Of a stretch of DNA of 64,000 nt, positions 19,654 through 28,375 are shown one piece after another. Each line of letters opens with the position of its first letter. Position 1 is the first letter of the stretch. The notes below the pieces were generated by a model, which was not told where the DNA came from, ran no database searches, and saw only the letters and a list, made by a program, of their open reading frames with translations. The translations under genes were made by a program, and so were the position numbers. Source of the stretch: WM-3-3 sp041660045 (GTDB taxonomy: Bacteria > Pseudomonadota > Gammaproteobacteria > Methylococcales > Methylomonadaceae); the NCBI GenBank assembly GCA_041660045.1, contig JBAZXA010000007.1, positions 1 through 64,000 of the forward strand, in the 5' to 3' direction.

Positions 19654-19959
19654 TTATAAATTCTCCAAAACATTTTCTATTTTGGAGCTCATTTTCGCCA
19701 AGCTTTCACTAAGTTGCTGCTTTAATAGCATATTTTGATTTTTATAGGTGTTCAGTTCGTGCGATAAATTGAGCGCAGCCATCACAGCAATACGGTCAGT
19801 GCCGCTTACCCGTCCTGAATCCCTAATTTTGCGCATTTGTGCGTCTAGATCAAGGGCGGAACGGATAAGTTCCTCACGTTCATCTTCAGCACAGGCAATT
19901 TTGTATTCTTTGCCCAATATGGTAAGGGGGACAGGTACTATGTTTTCATTTTGGGTCAT
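19654..19959 (-). CDS. zapA: Cell division protein ZapA
   Basis: A 101-residue Z-ring associated protein that cross-links FtsZ filaments. The N-terminal beta-rich head (VPLTILGKEYKIAC) and C-terminal coiled coil follow the family pattern. It overlaps the upstream small coiled-coil gene by four bases and is followed about 40 bases later by 6S RNA, as in many gammaproteobacteria. Confidence 0.93.
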   Translation of the reverse strand: MTQNENIVPVPLTILGKEYKIACAEDEREELIRSALDLDAQMRKIRDSGRVSGTDRIAVMAALNLSHELNTYKNQNMLLKQQLSESLAKMSSKIENVLENL

Positions 19960-20183
19960 GATCCATGCTCCATGGCTTTTAGTCGAGTAATCATGGCTTC
20001 AACCCGAGTTCTGGCCAGGTTGGTTTTTTCAAGTAATTTGGCTTTTTCACGGACTAAGGCTTCTTGTTTGGTTTTTAAAGTGTGATTTTCATTTTTCACA
20101 CGGGTATATTGTTCGATAAGTATTTCCAGTTTGACCTCAAGGTCTTTTAATGCGGAAGCTTGATCTGTATCTGGAGTTATCAT
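19956..20183 (-). CDS. Small coiled-coil protein upstream of zapA (TIGR02449-like)
   Basis: About 75 residues, nearly all predicted coiled coil with heptads (LKDLEVKLEILIEQY...LVREKAKLLEKTN). A small coiled-coil family is regularly found between ygfB and zapA in gammaproteobacteria, and a ZapB-like role in division is inferred only from that. I chose ATG 20183. The frame stays open upstream to 20282, but that part is hydrophobic and proline-rich, unlike the rest, and covers the promoter region. It is coupled to zapA by a four-base overlap. Confidence 0.8.
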   Translation of the reverse strand: MITPDTDQASALKDLEVKLEILIEQYTRVKNENHTLKTKQEALVREKAKLLEKTNLARTRVEAMITRLKAMEHGS

Positions 20184-20283
20184 TGGCGTTAACGGTATAG
20201 TGCAAAAAACAAGGCTAGGATTTAACCAGGGTGGCGTTATTATCCAGCCCAGTAAGCTAGGAATCAACTTAACAAATCGCATT

Positions 20284-20297
20284 TTGATCTAGATCAA
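20284..20297. promoter_or_regulatory. Perfect FNR/Anr-type box
   Basis: TTGATCTAGATCAA is a perfect palindrome fitting the FNR/Anr consensus TTGAT-N4-ATCAA. It lies between the divergent zapA-linked gene (start 20183, -) and ygfB (start 20352, +). Its centre is about 61 bases upstream of the ygfB start, so activation from the -41.5 position would place a start site near 20332. Confidence 0.5.
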
Positions 20298-20351
20298 TGT
20301 TAGCATAAGCCGTATTTTTTTTTTAGCGGTAGTGAAACAAAATCTCGAGTT

Positions 20352-20885
20352 ATGGTTTATCAGATAGTTGAAAACATTTTGGCGAAAGCCGATGTAGAGG
20401 CCTCGGCAGCGGAGGCACATGGCATGGCAGCGGGGATGCTATGTCTTAGTAGTTTAGCGGATAGCTCGCGCTGGATGGGCGAATTGCTGCAAGATGCGCA
20501 AGGCATTAGCGATGAAGACCGCAAAGTGTTGCTCAATTTGTTTGATCAAACGCGGATTTTATTGGCCAGTGAACAATTTGAATTTGATTTGTTTTTACCG
20601 GATGATGAGGCTGGTTTAAGTGAACGTACCACGGCGCTAAGCTTATGGTGCCAGGGCTTTCTTTTTGGTATTGGCACTATGGCTACAGGATTTGATAGAA
20701 CGGGTGATATCGGCGGAATTTTAAAAGATATTACTGAGTTTACAAAGTTAGAGGTAGACGAAGATGATATGGAAGATGAGAATGCGGCGGAAACCGCGTA
20801 CACGGAAGTGACCGAATATTTAAGATCAGCGGTGTTGCTGTTACGTGACCAGCTGGAAACTATGGCTGGCAATACCGTTCACTAG
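20352..20885 (+). CDS. ygfB: UPF0149 family protein YgfB
   Basis: A 177-residue, strongly acidic, all-helical protein of the UPF0149/YgfB family. LWCQGFLFGIG and the Glu/Asp-rich C terminus are typical. The molecular function in this organism is not known; in Pseudomonas YgfB has been linked to gene regulation. It heads a ygfB-pepP-ubiH cluster identical in order to E. coli, 17 bases before pepP. Confidence 0.92.
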   Translation: MVYQIVENILAKADVEASAAEAHGMAAGMLCLSSLADSSRWMGELLQDAQGISDEDRKVLLNLFDQTRILLASEQFEFDLFLPDDEAGLSERTTALSLWCQGFLFGIGTMATGFDRTGDIGGILKDITEFTKLEVDEDDMEDENAAETAYTEVTEYLRSAVLLLRDQLETMAGNTVH

Positions 20886-20902
20886 TTAGGCGTATAGGAT
20901 CT

Positions 20903-22213
20903 ATGAAACAAACAGAATTTAAAAAACGGCGTAAAGCCTTAATGCAACGTATTGGCGTGGGTAGTATTGCCCTAATTGGCAGTGCTTCTGTGCAGACCCG
21001 CAACCGGGATGTCAACTTTCCTTTTCGGCAAGACAGCGACTTTTATTATTTGACAGGTTTTAACGAGCCAGAATCATTAGCGGTGTTTATTCCCGGCCGG
21101 GAAAAAGGCGAATACATCTTGTTTTGCCGGGAGTTTGATGAGAAAAAAGCCTTGTGGGAAGGCGCGCATGCAGGCCTTGAAGGGGCTACCCAGCATTACG
21201 AAGCTGATGATTCTTTTCCTTTCGACGATTTGGACGAGATTCTCCCGGGTATGCTGGAGGATAAGCTTCGGGTTTATTACCCCTTGGGTAAGGATTCTGA
21301 GTTGGACCATAAGTTATTGGAATGGATTAACTTTATAAGAACCCAATCAAGAACGGGCGTAAATGCGCCAGGCGAATTGGTGTCGCTAGAATTGATATTG
21401 CATGAAATGCGCTTATTTAAAAGCACAGAAGAGCTTAAATTAATACGGCGGGCAGCCGAAGTTTCGGCCCAAGCACACAGCAATGCCATGAAAGTTTGCA
21501 AACCAGGGTTGTATGAGTACGAAATTGAAGCGGAATTGCTGTATCAATTTGGCAAACAGGGTTTACGGGCTGTGGCCTACCCTTCGATAGTAGCAGGCGG
21601 TAAAAATGCTTGTGTTTTGCATTACACAGAAAACACGGACAAGTTAAAAAGTGGGGATTTGTTACTGATCGATGCCGGTGCTGAATGCGACCATTATGCC
21701 TCTGACATTACTCGCACCTTTCCCATATCAGGAAGTTTCAGTGAACCGCAAAAACAACTTTACCAGTTGGTTTTAGATGCGCAACTGGCAGCCATAGAAC
21801 AAATTAAACCAGGTGTGCCTTGGAATTTGGCACATGATGCCTCGGTAGAGGTTTTAACGAAAGGTTTAGTAAAACTGGGCTTATTGAAAGGCAAGGTCTC
21901 CAAATTAATTAAGGATGAAAAATATAAGCAGTTTTATATGCACCGTATCGGGCATTGGCTAGGCATGGATGTTCATGATGTTGGTGATTATAAAGTTGAT
22001 AAGGACTGGCGTTTATTAGAACCTGGTATGGTGCTGACTGTGGAGCCTGGCCTATATATTCCCGCTGATTGTGGACAAGTCGATAAAAAATGGCGCGGTA
22101 TAGGCATACGCATAGAAGATGATGTGTTGGTAACCAAACAAGGGCATGAAATACTGACATCGGCGGTGCCTAAATCAGTAGCTGACATAGAAGCTATTAT
22201 GCAGGCTTGCTAA
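20903..22213 (+). CDS. pepP: Xaa-Pro aminopeptidase
   Basis: A 436-residue cytosolic metallopeptidase that removes N-terminal residues preceding proline. It has the N-terminal AMP_N domain (QTRNRDVNFPFRQDSDFYYLTGF) and a pita-bread catalytic domain. Metal ligands fall in LIDAGAECDHYASDITR (two Asp), RIGHWLGMDVHD (His), TVEPGLY (Glu) and IRIEDD (Glu). AGGAT precedes the start. Its stop overlaps the ubiH start as TAATG. Confidence 0.95.
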   Translation: MKQTEFKKRRKALMQRIGVGSIALIGSASVQTRNRDVNFPFRQDSDFYYLTGFNEPESLAVFIPGREKGEYILFCREFDEKKALWEGAHAGLEGATQHYEADDSFPFDDLDEILPGMLEDKLRVYYPLGKDSELDHKLLEWINFIRTQSRTGVNAPGELVSLELILHEMRLFKSTEELKLIRRAAEVSAQAHSNAMKVCKPGLYEYEIEAELLYQFGKQGLRAVAYPSIVAGGKNACVLHYTENTDKLKSGDLLLIDAGAECDHYASDITRTFPISGSFSEPQKQLYQLVLDAQLAAIEQIKPGVPWNLAHDASVEVLTKGLVKLGLLKGKVSKLIKDEKYKQFYMHRIGHWLGMDVHDVGDYKVDKDWRLLEPGMVLTVEPGLYIPADCGQVDKKWRGIGIRIEDDVLVTKQGHEILTSAVPKSVADIEAIMQAC

Positions 22214-23418
22214 TGCAACAAAACTACGATGTCTTAATCGTAGGGGGTGGCCTGTCCGGTAATTGCTTGGCTTTGGCATTAAACCAGCATGGCTTGCGGG
22301 TTGCGGTGTTGGAAGCGAATAGCCAAGCTGAAATAGCCGCATCGCCGGCAGGGGACCGGGCACTGGCATTAGCCAGTGGCAGCACCGTCATGTTAGAGGC
22401 TTTAGGCATTTGGCAAGGCATCAAAGAGCAGTCTACCGCGATAAAACATATCCATGTCTCTGATCGGGGTCATTTTGGTAAAACCCGCTTATCAGCAGAG
22501 AAAAACCAAGTTGATGCCTTGGGCTACGTCATTGTGGCACGTACCTTAGAGCAACATTTGGACGGCTTAGTTGCCCAAGCGGGGATACAGCGTTTTTTTT
22601 CGGCGCAAGTTAAAAACTTAAGCCAGGATGCGTTAGACATCACCGCCAGCATAGTCTCACCCGAGGCTAGCTTTACTTTGTCGGCCTCATTATTGGTAGG
22701 TGCCGATGGCGGACTCTCCCATATCCGCCAGTTATTAGGTATTAGCCAGCACATAAAAAATTATGCTCAAACGGCTTTAGTGACAACGGTAACAACTTCA
22801 TTACCACACCAAAATGTTGCTTATGAACGCTTTACAGCCGCAGGGCCTTTGGCATTATTGCCCATAGGCCGCCAGCAATGTGCTGTGGTATGGGCTAGAA
22901 GCCATGGGCAAGCCCAGGCTTTATTGGATGCTAGCGATGATGCCTTTATCGAAGAATTACAGTATTGTTTTGGTTATCGCTTAGGGGAGCTAAAATTAGC
23001 GGCACCTAAGCGGGCATTTCCACTGTCCTTAATTCGGGCGGGGCAATTAGTGGCACAGCGCGCTGTCATTATTGGCAATGCCGCGCATCAGCTGCATCCT
23101 GTGGCCGGGCAAGGCTTTAACTTAGGTTTGCGTGATGTTGCCCAATTAGCGGAGAAATTAATCACCCAATATAAAGGCAGGCAAGATCTAGGTGCTGCAG
23201 ATATGCTGCGGGCTTATGCCCAAGGCCGTCAGAAAGATTATCAACAGGTAATTGGCTTCACCGACCAGCTTGTGCGGATTTTCTCTAATGATGGCTTGGC
23301 ATTAGCTGCAGCACGTAACATTGGTTTAACGGTATTGGATCATTTGCCTTTTGCTAAGTCCCTATTAGCGCAGCAGGCCATGGGGTTGTTTGAGCATCTT
23401 AATGGCTTAAAGCGTTAA
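22213..23418 (+). CDS. ubiH: 2-octaprenyl-6-methoxyphenol hydroxylase (ubiquinone synthesis)
   Basis: A 401-residue FAD monooxygenase for ring hydroxylation in ubiquinone synthesis. The N-terminal dinucleotide fold has VLIVGGGLSGNCLALAL and ends in VLEA. The second FAD motif is GNAAHQLHPVAGQGFNLGLRD. ATG 22213 shares a base with the pepP stop. UbiH and UbiI are close homologues; position next to pepP favours UbiH. No ubiI follows, unlike in E. coli. Confidence 0.92.
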   Translation: MQQNYDVLIVGGGLSGNCLALALNQHGLRVAVLEANSQAEIAASPAGDRALALASGSTVMLEALGIWQGIKEQSTAIKHIHVSDRGHFGKTRLSAEKNQVDALGYVIVARTLEQHLDGLVAQAGIQRFFSAQVKNLSQDALDITASIVSPEASFTLSASLLVGADGGLSHIRQLLGISQHIKNYAQTALVTTVTTSLPHQNVAYERFTAAGPLALLPIGRQQCAVVWARSHGQAQALLDASDDAFIEELQYCFGYRLGELKLAAPKRAFPLSLIRAGQLVAQRAVIIGNAAHQLHPVAGQGFNLGLRDVAQLAEKLITQYKGRQDLGAADMLRAYAQGRQKDYQQVIGFTDQLVRIFSNDGLALAAARNIGLTVLDHLPFAKSLLAQQAMGLFEHLNGLKR

Positions 23419-23601
23419 CGGCGCATAGATGGCTTAATGCCCGGCTAATAGTGCATACAGCCAGCTAACCCGGCATCAGTCGCTATTTAAAGTTTTCCGT
23501 CTTAGTCCGCTTCTGGTATATTCCAGATACGTTACCTTGATAAGCGGGCAACGTTTTAGTTTCAGCCTAAATATTATAAAAAAAATCGAGGAGGCCAGGG
23601 T

Positions 23602-24090
23602 ATGACAGAAGTATTATTTATATTAACGACTATTTTTGTTGCGTATGTGGTTTATACCGTCATTAGTGACCAAAGCGGCACCACAAACCCTATAGGGCAA
23701 GAGCCGTCGCATAAACCAGAGGATATGGTTGCAGTAGCTGAACCAACTCGTGTGGAGGCTATTGTGGCGGTAACAAAAGCAATGCCAGTGACACCAGCCG
23801 CTAAAAAACCGGCGGCCAAAAAAACCAGCCGGGCTAAGGCTACGGTACCCACTGCCAGCCCTCAAGTTGCTACGGCAGCAGCCAAGCCGGGCTTGCGTAA
23901 TCCTGACACGGGTGAAATTGCAAGCAGTTACAGCAATTACCGGTTTACTAAGCGTTGGATAAAAGACGCCCTAGTTGCTGAAGGTTTATTAGATAAGGTA
24001 TATAAAAACGCTGAGCTGGTGCCTGAGGTAGAAGCAAAAATTAAAACAGCTGTCGGGAAACTTGAGGCAATAGCAAAATATAAGGCTTAA
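23602..24090 (+). CDS. Membrane-anchored protein of unknown function
   Basis: A 162-residue protein I do not recognise. One N-terminal membrane helix (residues 3-22, no cleavage site apparent) is followed by about 60 residues rich in Ala/Pro/Lys (repeated AAKKPAAKK-like units). A compact C-terminal domain from about residue 100 includes NPDTGEIASSYSNYRFTKRWIKDALV. The Lys-rich stretch could contact DNA, RNA or acidic surfaces. A strong AGGAGG ribosome-binding site lies nine bases before ATG. It sits alone between ubiH and pilR. Confidence 0.8.
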   Translation: MTEVLFILTTIFVAYVVYTVISDQSGTTNPIGQEPSHKPEDMVAVAEPTRVEAIVAVTKAMPVTPAAKKPAAKKTSRAKATVPTASPQVATAAAKPGLRNPDTGEIASSYSNYRFTKRWIKDALVAEGLLDKVYKNAELVPEVEAKIKTAVGKLEAIAKYKA

Positions 24091-24123
24091 CGCTATGATG
24101 ACAGATGTATAGCAAATATAGCT

Positions 24124-25458
24124 TTAGTCATCCATATTCAGTTTTTTTAGGCGATAGCGTAATGACCTAAAGGATAAGCCGAGTTGTTTGGCGGCCGCAG
24201 TCTTATTCCATTTGTTTTCCTCTAAGGCTGCAATAATGGCGTTACGCTCTATGCTTTCCAAAAAGTCTTCCAACGAGCTTTGGCTGGGGTCGTAGCGCTC
24301 TGTGCTGGCATCAGTTTTTATGCCGATGGGCAAATTGAGGTCGTCTAGTTCTATAGTTTTGCCGTCATATAACGCCAATGCCCTTTCTAATATGTTTTCT
24401 AACTCACGCACATTGCCCGGAAACTGATAGTTTTCTAAAGCCGTTAAGGCTTGCTGCGATAATATCGGTGTTGCCAGTTTATTGGCGGTAGATAAGTTAG
24501 ATAGAATGTGTTCGGCTAAAAGAGGGATATCTTGTGTGCGTTCCCTTAAAGCCGGTACTTGTAAATCAATGACATTGATCCGGTAGTAAAGGTCTTGCCG
24601 GAAACTGCCGGTTTTAACCATTTCTGCCAAATTTCGATGGGTTGCACTTAGCAAACGGACATCAACGGCAATTTCTAAATTTTCACCCACGGGACGGATT
24701 TTTTTTTCTTGGATGGCGCGTAGCAGTTTAACTTGCAAGGAGGCTGGTAAGTCGGCGACTTCGTCCAGGAACAAGGTGCCACCTTCAGCAGCTTGAAATA
24801 GGCCTTTTTTATCACAGGCAGCGCCCGTAAAACTGCCTTTTTTGTGGCCAAAAAATTCACTCTCCATCAGTTCATAAGGTATTGCGCCGCAGTTAATGGC
24901 AACAAACGCCTTGTCACTGCGAGGGCTTTGCTGATGGATTAATTTAGCCACTAATTCCTTACCGGAGCCTGATTCACCGCTGATATACACTGGGGCTTGG
25001 CTACGAGCCAATTTGCCAATTTTTGTCCTGATTTCGCGCATAACGGACGAGTCACCCAAAAGGACTTGGCGCATGCGTCTTTCTTTGTTATCAGATACTT
25101 TAATGGCGCTATGAATGAGTTGGCGTAGTGATGCCAATTGCACAGGCTTGGAAATAAAGTCAAATGCGCCTTTTTTCATGGCTAAAATAGCGGTATCCAT
25201 ATTGCCATGGGCAGTAATTACAGCAATAGGCAAAGGTGTTGGCATGGCTTGAACATGGTCTACCAATTCTAGACCGTTGCCGTCAGCCAGCTTCATATCT
25301 GTTAGGCATAGGTCAAAAGGCTGGGTTTGCAATAACTTTTTAGCGGCGCTAACTGAATCTGCGCAACAGACGGCCATACCCATCCTGTCCAAGGTGATTT
25401 CCAGTAGTTCAAGTATGTCCGGTTCGTCGTCTACGATAAGTACCAGTGATTTTGTCAT
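24124..25458 (-). CDS. pilR: Sigma-54-dependent response regulator PilR
   Basis: A 444-residue NtrC-type regulator. The receiver domain has acidic residues D10/D11 and phospho-acceptor Asp54 (LTDMKL). The AAA+ domain has a Walker A GESGSGKEL, the sigma-54 contact loop GSFTGA (the PilR variant of GAFTGA) and LFLDEVADL. A Fis-type helix-turn-helix (NKTAAAKQLGLSFRSLRYRL) ends it. ATG 25458 is preferred to the in-frame TTG 25470. It follows pilS directly. In relatives PilR activates the pilin gene pilA, which is not in the window. Confidence 0.92.
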   Translation of the reverse strand: MTKSLVLIVDDEPDILELLEITLDRMGMAVCCADSVSAAKKLLQTQPFDLCLTDMKLADGNGLELVDHVQAMPTPLPIAVITAHGNMDTAILAMKKGAFDFISKPVQLASLRQLIHSAIKVSDNKERRMRQVLLGDSSVMREIRTKIGKLARSQAPVYISGESGSGKELVAKLIHQQSPRSDKAFVAINCGAIPYELMESEFFGHKKGSFTGAACDKKGLFQAAEGGTLFLDEVADLPASLQVKLLRAIQEKKIRPVGENLEIAVDVRLLSATHRNLAEMVKTGSFRQDLYYRINVIDLQVPALRERTQDIPLLAEHILSNLSTANKLATPILSQQALTALENYQFPGNVRELENILERALALYDGKTIELDDLNLPIGIKTDASTERYDPSQSSLEDFLESIERNAIIAALEENKWNKTAAAKQLGLSFRSLRYRLKKLNMDD

Positions 25459-25459
25459 G

Positions 25460-27082
25460 TTAAATTTCAATCAGGGAATGCTCGGCATTCATTAAACATA
25501 ATCTGAAACAACTGTAGTTGTCATCGGTTAAATGATAGCTTAAGGTGGCTTGGTTGAGTTCCGCTAATTCTTTGGAAATATAAAGACCTAGCCCTGTGCC
25601 AGTCGGTGAAGTGGTAAAAAACGGTTCAAAAAGATGGTTGATTTGTTCTTGGATTAGGCCAGGCCCCTTATCTATCACCTCAATGCAAGGTGCTAGCCTG
25701 CGCAGACAGGTATGTAATTGGATGGGTTTTTGTTGACCACCGTATTTAATGGCATTTAGGCATAAATTGTCGAGTATTTGTTTTAAATGGCTAGGATCTA
25801 TGCGGGCTTCTAAGTTGTCATCGTTAAAGGTTAGGTGAAAGCAATCGGCTTCGGCATTATGTTCTAATAAAAAATTATCCAAATATTGGAGTAACCAGGG
25901 TTTAAGCTGTATCTTTTCCCGTATGGAATGGTTACGCCGGGATAGTTTTAAGATATCTTCTATGATGTGGTTAACCCTGAGCGAATGGGTTTGGATAATT
26001 TCTGTTAAGCGCCGGTCTAGCGCGGGTAGTGTAGTGTTTTCGGACAATAATTGGCCGGCATGGCTGATGGCACTAAGCGGGTTACGGATTTCATGGGCTA
26101 TGCTGGCGGTCAAGCGGCCTAAAGAGGCTAATTTGCTTTGCTGTAAACGTTGGTTGTAAAGGGCGATATCCTCGAAGATGACCAGGAAAAAAGCTTCGTG
26201 TTGGGTGGGTAACTGCATAAAACGGACATGAATGTCGGCTTGATTGGGTAATTGTAGCAGCACAAAATCTTGTTGAGGGTCTGCCAACCAATGTTCCATG
26301 GCTAAACTGAGGTATTCTGAAATATCACTGAGTGTGACGGGCAATAAAGGTAAGTTGGCTAATTTTAGCGCGGCTTCATTCGCCATCTGGATGGTTTGTT
26401 TGAGGTTGGTAATGATAATGCCAGATTGTAAATGTTGGATAATGTAGTTATTGAGTTCTTCCAGTTGCGAGATGGTTTGCTGCTGCTGGGCAGCCAGTTC
26501 AATACTCTGTTCGCTACGTTGCGCAAGAATATAAGACAATAAGGCGATGGTGAAAAATGAGGCACCCAACATGCCTGCATAAGTATAAGAGGTATTGCCA
26601 AAATTATTGAAATAATCAGCGTAAATTTGTTCGGCAAGTACGGCTAAGCTGGCTATGGCAGCAAAAAACATAGCACACCGGCCACCAATAAGTAGGCCTG
26701 CGGCGGCAATTGCAAGCCCTATTAGCACGCCTAGGCCACTACTGATTCCACCGCAAGCGTGCATTAACAGCGTTAACACGATAATATCGGTTACGATTAG
26801 GGTTTGTGCTTGGGCCACATACCCCGTTAAACGCCAAATAATGCAAATAGCAGAGAAAAAACATAAGCCCAGATAACTAAAAGCACTAAAGTTGTAAAGT
26901 TGCCTGTCATGCGAGCCGAGTAACGAGGGGCCGACATGGCTATAAAACAAAATGACAAATAAGCCGGCCAGAATAAAGCGGTAACTCAAGTAAACTTTTA
27001 ACAGCAGCCAAGCTTGTTGGGTTGGTATACCATAGCCTTTAGATAGGGGGCATGGAAAAATAGTCTTGCTGTCGGCAGTCAT
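25460..27082 (-). CDS. pilS: Sensor histidine kinase PilS
   Basis: A 540-residue kinase with about six membrane helices in the first ~190 residues, then a PAS-like segment, a HisKA domain with SIAHEIRNPLSAISHAG, and an HATPase domain with LCLNAIKYGG, DKGPGL and GTGLGLYISKEL. It is the cognate partner of PilR immediately downstream. In Pseudomonas PilS senses pilin levels in the membrane through its helices. The start at 27082 leaves 123 bases to the divergent sucC. Confidence 0.92.
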   Translation of the reverse strand: MTADSKTIFPCPLSKGYGIPTQQAWLLLKVYLSYRFILAGLFVILFYSHVGPSLLGSHDRQLYNFSAFSYLGLCFFSAICIIWRLTGYVAQAQTLIVTDIIVLTLLMHACGGISSGLGVLIGLAIAAAGLLIGGRCAMFFAAIASLAVLAEQIYADYFNNFGNTSYTYAGMLGASFFTIALLSYILAQRSEQSIELAAQQQQTISQLEELNNYIIQHLQSGIIITNLKQTIQMANEAALKLANLPLLPVTLSDISEYLSLAMEHWLADPQQDFVLLQLPNQADIHVRFMQLPTQHEAFFLVIFEDIALYNQRLQQSKLASLGRLTASIAHEIRNPLSAISHAGQLLSENTTLPALDRRLTEIIQTHSLRVNHIIEDILKLSRRNHSIREKIQLKPWLLQYLDNFLLEHNAEADCFHLTFNDDNLEARIDPSHLKQILDNLCLNAIKYGGQQKPIQLHTCLRRLAPCIEVIDKGPGLIQEQINHLFEPFFTTSPTGTGLGLYISKELAELNQATLSYHLTDDNYSCFRLCLMNAEHSLIEI

Positions 27083-27205
27083 AGGGTTCTTGAAGATGGT
27101 GTTTTATAAGGACTTCGGTAGAATATCGAGTTCCCATCAATAATAGCATCGATGCAAAAAATTAGGGTGTGTGCAGCTTTTTTTGGATGTTTTTAGGAGC
27201 AAAAA

Positions 27206-28375
27206 ATGAATATTCACGAATATCAGGCGAAAAAGCTGTTTAAGGCCTATGGCATTACGGTGCCGGATGGTAACCCGGCAGATACGCCAGAGCATGCCGA
27301 ACAGGTTGCTAGGGAATTAAGTGGCAATACTTGGGTATTAAAAGCCCAAGTCCATGCTGGAGGCCGCGGTAAGGCGGGCGGGGTAAAAATAGCCCATAGT
27401 TACCATGATGTCTTCAGTTTCAGCCAAGATATGTTGGGCAGACGTTTAGTGACGCACCAGACCGACAGCTTAGGCCTTCCGGTAGCAAAATTATTAATCG
27501 AAAAAGGCTACGATATTCAACGTGAGTTTTATTTAAGTGTCTTGGTGGATAGACGAAGCAGCAAGATTATGTTTATTGCCTCGGCGGCTGGGGGCATGGA
27601 CATAGAAAGCGTGGCTAATGAGACACCAGAGCTTATAGTTACCCAATTGATCGATCCTGCAGCAGGCTTACAAGCTTACCAATGCCGTAATATTGCCTTT
27701 AATTTTCAACTGCAAGGCGCGCAGGTCAAATCCTTAGAAGTTATTATGCGGGGGATGTACCAATTACTTTGGGATAAAGATGCCAGCCAGATTGAAATCA
27801 ATCCCTTAATTTTAACGGTGCAAGGTGATTTGCTGGCATTGGATGCAAAAATTAATTTTGACGATAATGCACTGGCGGCACACCCTGATATTTTAGATTT
27901 GCATGATATAGGGCAAGAAGATGAAAAGGAAATTAAAGCCCGGCAATTTGATCTTAACTATATTACGTTACACGGGAATATCGGTTGTATGGTAAATGGT
28001 GCCGGCTTGGCTATGGCAACCATGGATTTGGTCAAGTTAAATGGGGGAGCCCCAGCTAATTTTTTGGACGTGGGGGGTGGTACAACAGCGGCAAAAGTGG
28101 CGGAAGCGTTTAAGCTTATACTTTCCGATAGTGGTGTCAAAGCGGTGTTGATCAATATATTTGGCGGCATCGTGCAATGCGATATTATCGCCCAGGGCAT
28201 ATTAGCTGCGGTTGCAGAGGTGCATGTTGAAGTGCCTGTTGTAGTAAGGCTTGAGGGTACCAATGCTGAAGCAGGACGTAAGTTATTGGCGGAGTCCGGT
28301 TTAAATTTAATTGCCGAAACTGAGTTGGCCGTTGCGGCGGCACAAGTTGTTAAATTAGCGCAGGCGGTTTTATGA
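27206..28375 (+). CDS. sucC: Succinyl-CoA synthetase, beta subunit
   Basis: A 389-residue ATP-grasp subunit that, with SucD, forms succinyl-CoA from succinate or runs in reverse. MNIHEYQAKKLF, the nucleotide-binding AQVHAGGRGKAGGV, IEINPLIL and the CoA-ligase part NGAGLAMATMDLVKLNGG match SucC. AGGAG lies seven bases before ATG. The closest alternative is malate-CoA ligase subunit MtkA of serine-cycle methylotrophs. C-terminal motifs (VNIFGGIVQCD) look more like SucC, but sequence alone does not settle it. No sucAB genes are adjacent. Confidence 0.88.
   Translation: MNIHEYQAKKLFKAYGITVPDGNPADTPEHAEQVARELSGNTWVLKAQVHAGGRGKAGGVKIAHSYHDVFSFSQDMLGRRLVTHQTDSLGLPVAKLLIEKGYDIQREFYLSVLVDRRSSKIMFIASAAGGMDIESVANETPELIVTQLIDPAAGLQAYQCRNIAFNFQLQGAQVKSLEVIMRGMYQLLWDKDASQIEINPLILTVQGDLLALDAKINFDDNALAAHPDILDLHDIGQEDEKEIKARQFDLNYITLHGNIGCMVNGAGLAMATMDLVKLNGGAPANFLDVGGGTTAAKVAEAFKLILSDSGVKAVLINIFGGIVQCDIIAQGILAAVAEVHVEVPVVVRLEGTNAEAGRKLLAESGLNLIAETELAVAAAQVVKLAQAVL

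Noticed and set aside
19499..19738. 79-codon + strand open frame over the 6S RNA
   Set aside because: It overlaps 6S RNA and the zapA 3' end and has no family resemblance.
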